Shown piece by piece: positions 62,585 to 64,000 of a stretch of DNA of 64,000 nucleotides. Under the pieces are notes generated by a model, which was not told the origin of the DNA, searched no databases, and saw nothing but the letters and a program-made list of their open reading frames with translations. The DNA is from Hydrogenophilaceae bacterium. GTDB taxonomy: Bacteria > Pseudomonadota > Gammaproteobacteria > Burkholderiales > Thiobacillaceae. Location of the stretch: NCBI GenBank assembly GCA_024709485.1, contig JANJWO010000067.1, forward strand, positions 24,121-88,120, read 5' to 3'. How positions within the stretch are numbered: the first letter of the stretch is position 1; every line of letters begins with the position of its first letter. The position numbers and the translations under genes were made by a program.

Positions 62585-63978
62585 AAAAACCGCTGCCCAA
62601 GCCATCGCTGAAGCTGCTGAGCCACACGCTGCTGGCCTTCGCGACGGCCTGCCTCATGATCCTGCCGGATCATCTGTATGCCCTCGCCGCCGGCCATGGC
62701 CCCGTGCTGTTCCGCCCCGCCGTCCTGGCCGCGCTGACCGTCGTGGCTTTCCTGTTGCTGGCGCTGCGCAACCGCTTCGCCGTGTACGGCCTGCTCGCAT
62801 TCTTTTTCCTGCTGCAATTGGGGCAGTTGCTGCACATGGCGTATTTCGGCACCGCGTTCGCGCCGCACGAAATCCGTCTGCTGTTCTCCGAGTGGGGCGA
62901 AGTCGGGGAATCGGCCGGCGGCGTGCCGGCGCTCATGCTGCCGCCGGCGCTCATCGTGCTGGCATGCTATGCGGCGCTGGCCCTGCTGGCGCGTCGCTTC
63001 GCGCCTTATCGCCTGCATTTCCCGCCGGCCGCGCTGCCGCTGGCCTTGCTGCTGCTGATCCTGCCGCTTCGCGCCTACACCAGCGACGAATCCCAGCGCT
63101 TCTACCCCAACCCCAAAACCTACACCCTGGACAACGCGCTGCGCGCATTTTCCTTTTTTCTGGTGCGCGACCTGCCCAGCCATCTGGCGCGGCCCGAAGC
63201 AGGCCAGTGGAAGCCCTATGCCCTGCAAAGAAGCGGCCCGCCGGTGCACGCCAACATCGTGCTCGTCATGGGGGAAAGCCTGACCCCGGCGCACATGTCG
63301 CTGTTCGGCTACTCACGCGAGACGACGCTGCAGCTGGAAAGCCTGCGTGCGGACACGGGCTTCATTTTCCGCCAGGGCATCGCCGCCGGCGTCGCCACCA
63401 AGGTGTCGCTGCCCATGTTCTTCAACATCGCGCGCGAGCCGGGCAACCTGGGCCAGATCTTCCGCCAGCAGAGCAATCTGCTCAAGCTGGCCAAGGCGCA
63501 AGGCTTCCTGACCCGCTACTATTCCACGCAGAGCGCCGGCCTCTCGACCTTCGCGGGCATCGAATACGCCGATGTCGCGCGCACCGCCGAGAACATGGAG
63601 CAAACGCTGGAAACCCGTCACGACGAAGTCCTGCTCGACCTCATGCGGGGCGTGGACCTGAGCCGCCCCAACTTCACCGTGCTGCATCAGCGCAATTCGC
63701 ACAGCCCCTATGCCGGCAACTACCCGCCGGCATACGACTACTACCATTCCGGCGCGGGCGGGGATGCCAACCAGCAGCGCGTCGACGCCTACGACAATTC
63801 GGTGCGCTACACCGACCATTTGCTGTACCGCCTGATCCGCGATCTCGCCGCGCGCTCCAAGCTGCCGGTGTATGTGCTGTTCACTTCGGATCACGGCGAA
63901 ATGCTGGGCGAGCAAGGCGGCCAGTTCGGCCATGCCAAGCTGACCGCGGAAGTGGGGCGCGTGCCCGTCATCTTATAA
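62581..63978 (+). CDS. membrane sulfatase-fold transferase (EptA-like), probably interrupted
   Basis: 465 residues seen. Five membrane helices (about 12-32, 42-62, 68-90, 118-138, 147-163) precede a periplasmic sulfatase/phosphoethanolamine-transferase domain: IVLVMGESLTPAHMSLFGYSRETT with the nucleophile Thr region, SLPMFFNI, VLHQRNSHSPYAGNYP, and FTSDHGEMLGEQGGQFGHAK. These enzymes put phosphoethanolamine on lipid A or other envelope lipids. The start is TTG 62581; no ATG or Shine-Dalgarno is available. The frame ends at TAA (63976-63978) right after VPVIL, where family members continue; one base change (TAC) would read on in frame to the window end, so this may be a nonsense mutation, sequencing error or truncated copy. 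Confidence 0.82.
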   Translation: MKKPLPKPSLKLLSHTLLAFATACLMILPDHLYALAAGHGPVLFRPAVLAALTVVAFLLLALRNRFAVYGLLAFFFLLQLGQLLHMAYFGTAFAPHEIRLLFSEWGEVGESAGGVPALMLPPALIVLACYAALALLARRFAPYRLHFPPAALPLALLLLILPLRAYTSDESQRFYPNPKTYTLDNALRAFSFFLVRDLPSHLARPEAGQWKPYALQRSGPPVHANIVLVMGESLTPAHMSLFGYSRETTLQLESLRADTGFIFRQGIAAGVATKVSLPMFFNIAREPGNLGQIFRQQSNLLKLAKAQGFLTRYYSTQSAGLSTFAGIEYADVARTAENMEQTLETRHDEVLLDLMRGVDLSRPNFTVLHQRNSHSPYAGNYPPAYDYYHSGAGGDANQQRVDAYDNSVRYTDHLLYRLIRDLAARSKLPVYVLFTSDHGEMLGEQGGQFGHAKLTAEVGRVPVIL

Positions 63979-64000
63979 GCGCCCCCCCGCGCGGCCGCCC

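Overview
The window looks like part of a betaproteobacterial chromosome. It is GC-rich, carries a Pil-Chp twitching-chemotaxis cluster, a WaaA Kdo transferase, a MidA/pteridine-reductase pair, ThiC behind a TPP riboswitch, a bactofilin and a YHS-type copper ATPase. Nothing in it fixes a genus; a Nitrosomonadales- or Rhodocyclales-like host is an inference. There are no rRNA, tRNA or CRISPR features.

Region 1 (1-24344) is a stress and metal-handling island read almost entirely from the minus strand. Read from its promoter side it starts at a divergent control point near 22.2 kb: a two-component regulator pair faces right, and a copper operon faces left (outer-membrane factor, multicopper oxidase, cupredoxin, DUF411 protein, CusF-like protein, Met-rich repeat protein, SHOCT, DUF5676 and a YHS-type Cu+ ATPase). 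Two matching palindromes, CATTAC-N6-GTAATG and GATTAC-N6-GTCATC, lie in front of the two halves. Further left come a CzcE-like protein, methyltransferases and small periplasmic or membrane proteins, an overlapping ackA-xfp-glgP operon (glycogen to acetyl phosphate to acetate plus ATP), a Tat-exported Fe-S protein, YHS/DUF2933/DUF5676/DUF1622 proteins, a cyclopropane-fatty-acid synthase and an ABC1-family kinase cut by the window edge.

Region 2 (about 24345-30900) is the most unusual part. A 1828-residue protein contains two tyrosine-recombinase-like cores: a degenerate first core without the catalytic tyrosine and an intact second core (R1369, H1476, R1479, H1534, Y1544). It converges on a compositionally different 252-residue protein of unknown function. 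A 27-bp near-perfect palindrome sits just upstream of the giant gene. This pair may be the integration module of the neighbouring island, or a self-contained element.

Region 3 (31131-35461) is a small, unfamiliar biosynthesis-like cluster: a degenerate cytochrome P450, a stand-alone acyl carrier protein overlapping it by 4 nt, a convergent possible acyltransferase, and two ATP-grasp proteins that overlap by 4 nt.

Region 4 (35562-64000) reads as core genome: DUF971, a fructosamine-kinase-like protein, a secreted DUF302-like protein, pilGHIJ-chpA with a clear terminator, uppP, thiC with its riboswitch, a methyltransferase-rhodanese-TolC operon, a large MASE3/PAS/GAF/GGDEF/EAL protein with a broken GGDEF motif, waaA, a nucleotide-sugar epimerase, an ankyrin protein, a bactofilin, a pteridine-reductase-like SDR, a MidA methyltransferase, and a membrane sulfatase whose frame is closed by a suspicious stop just before the window end.
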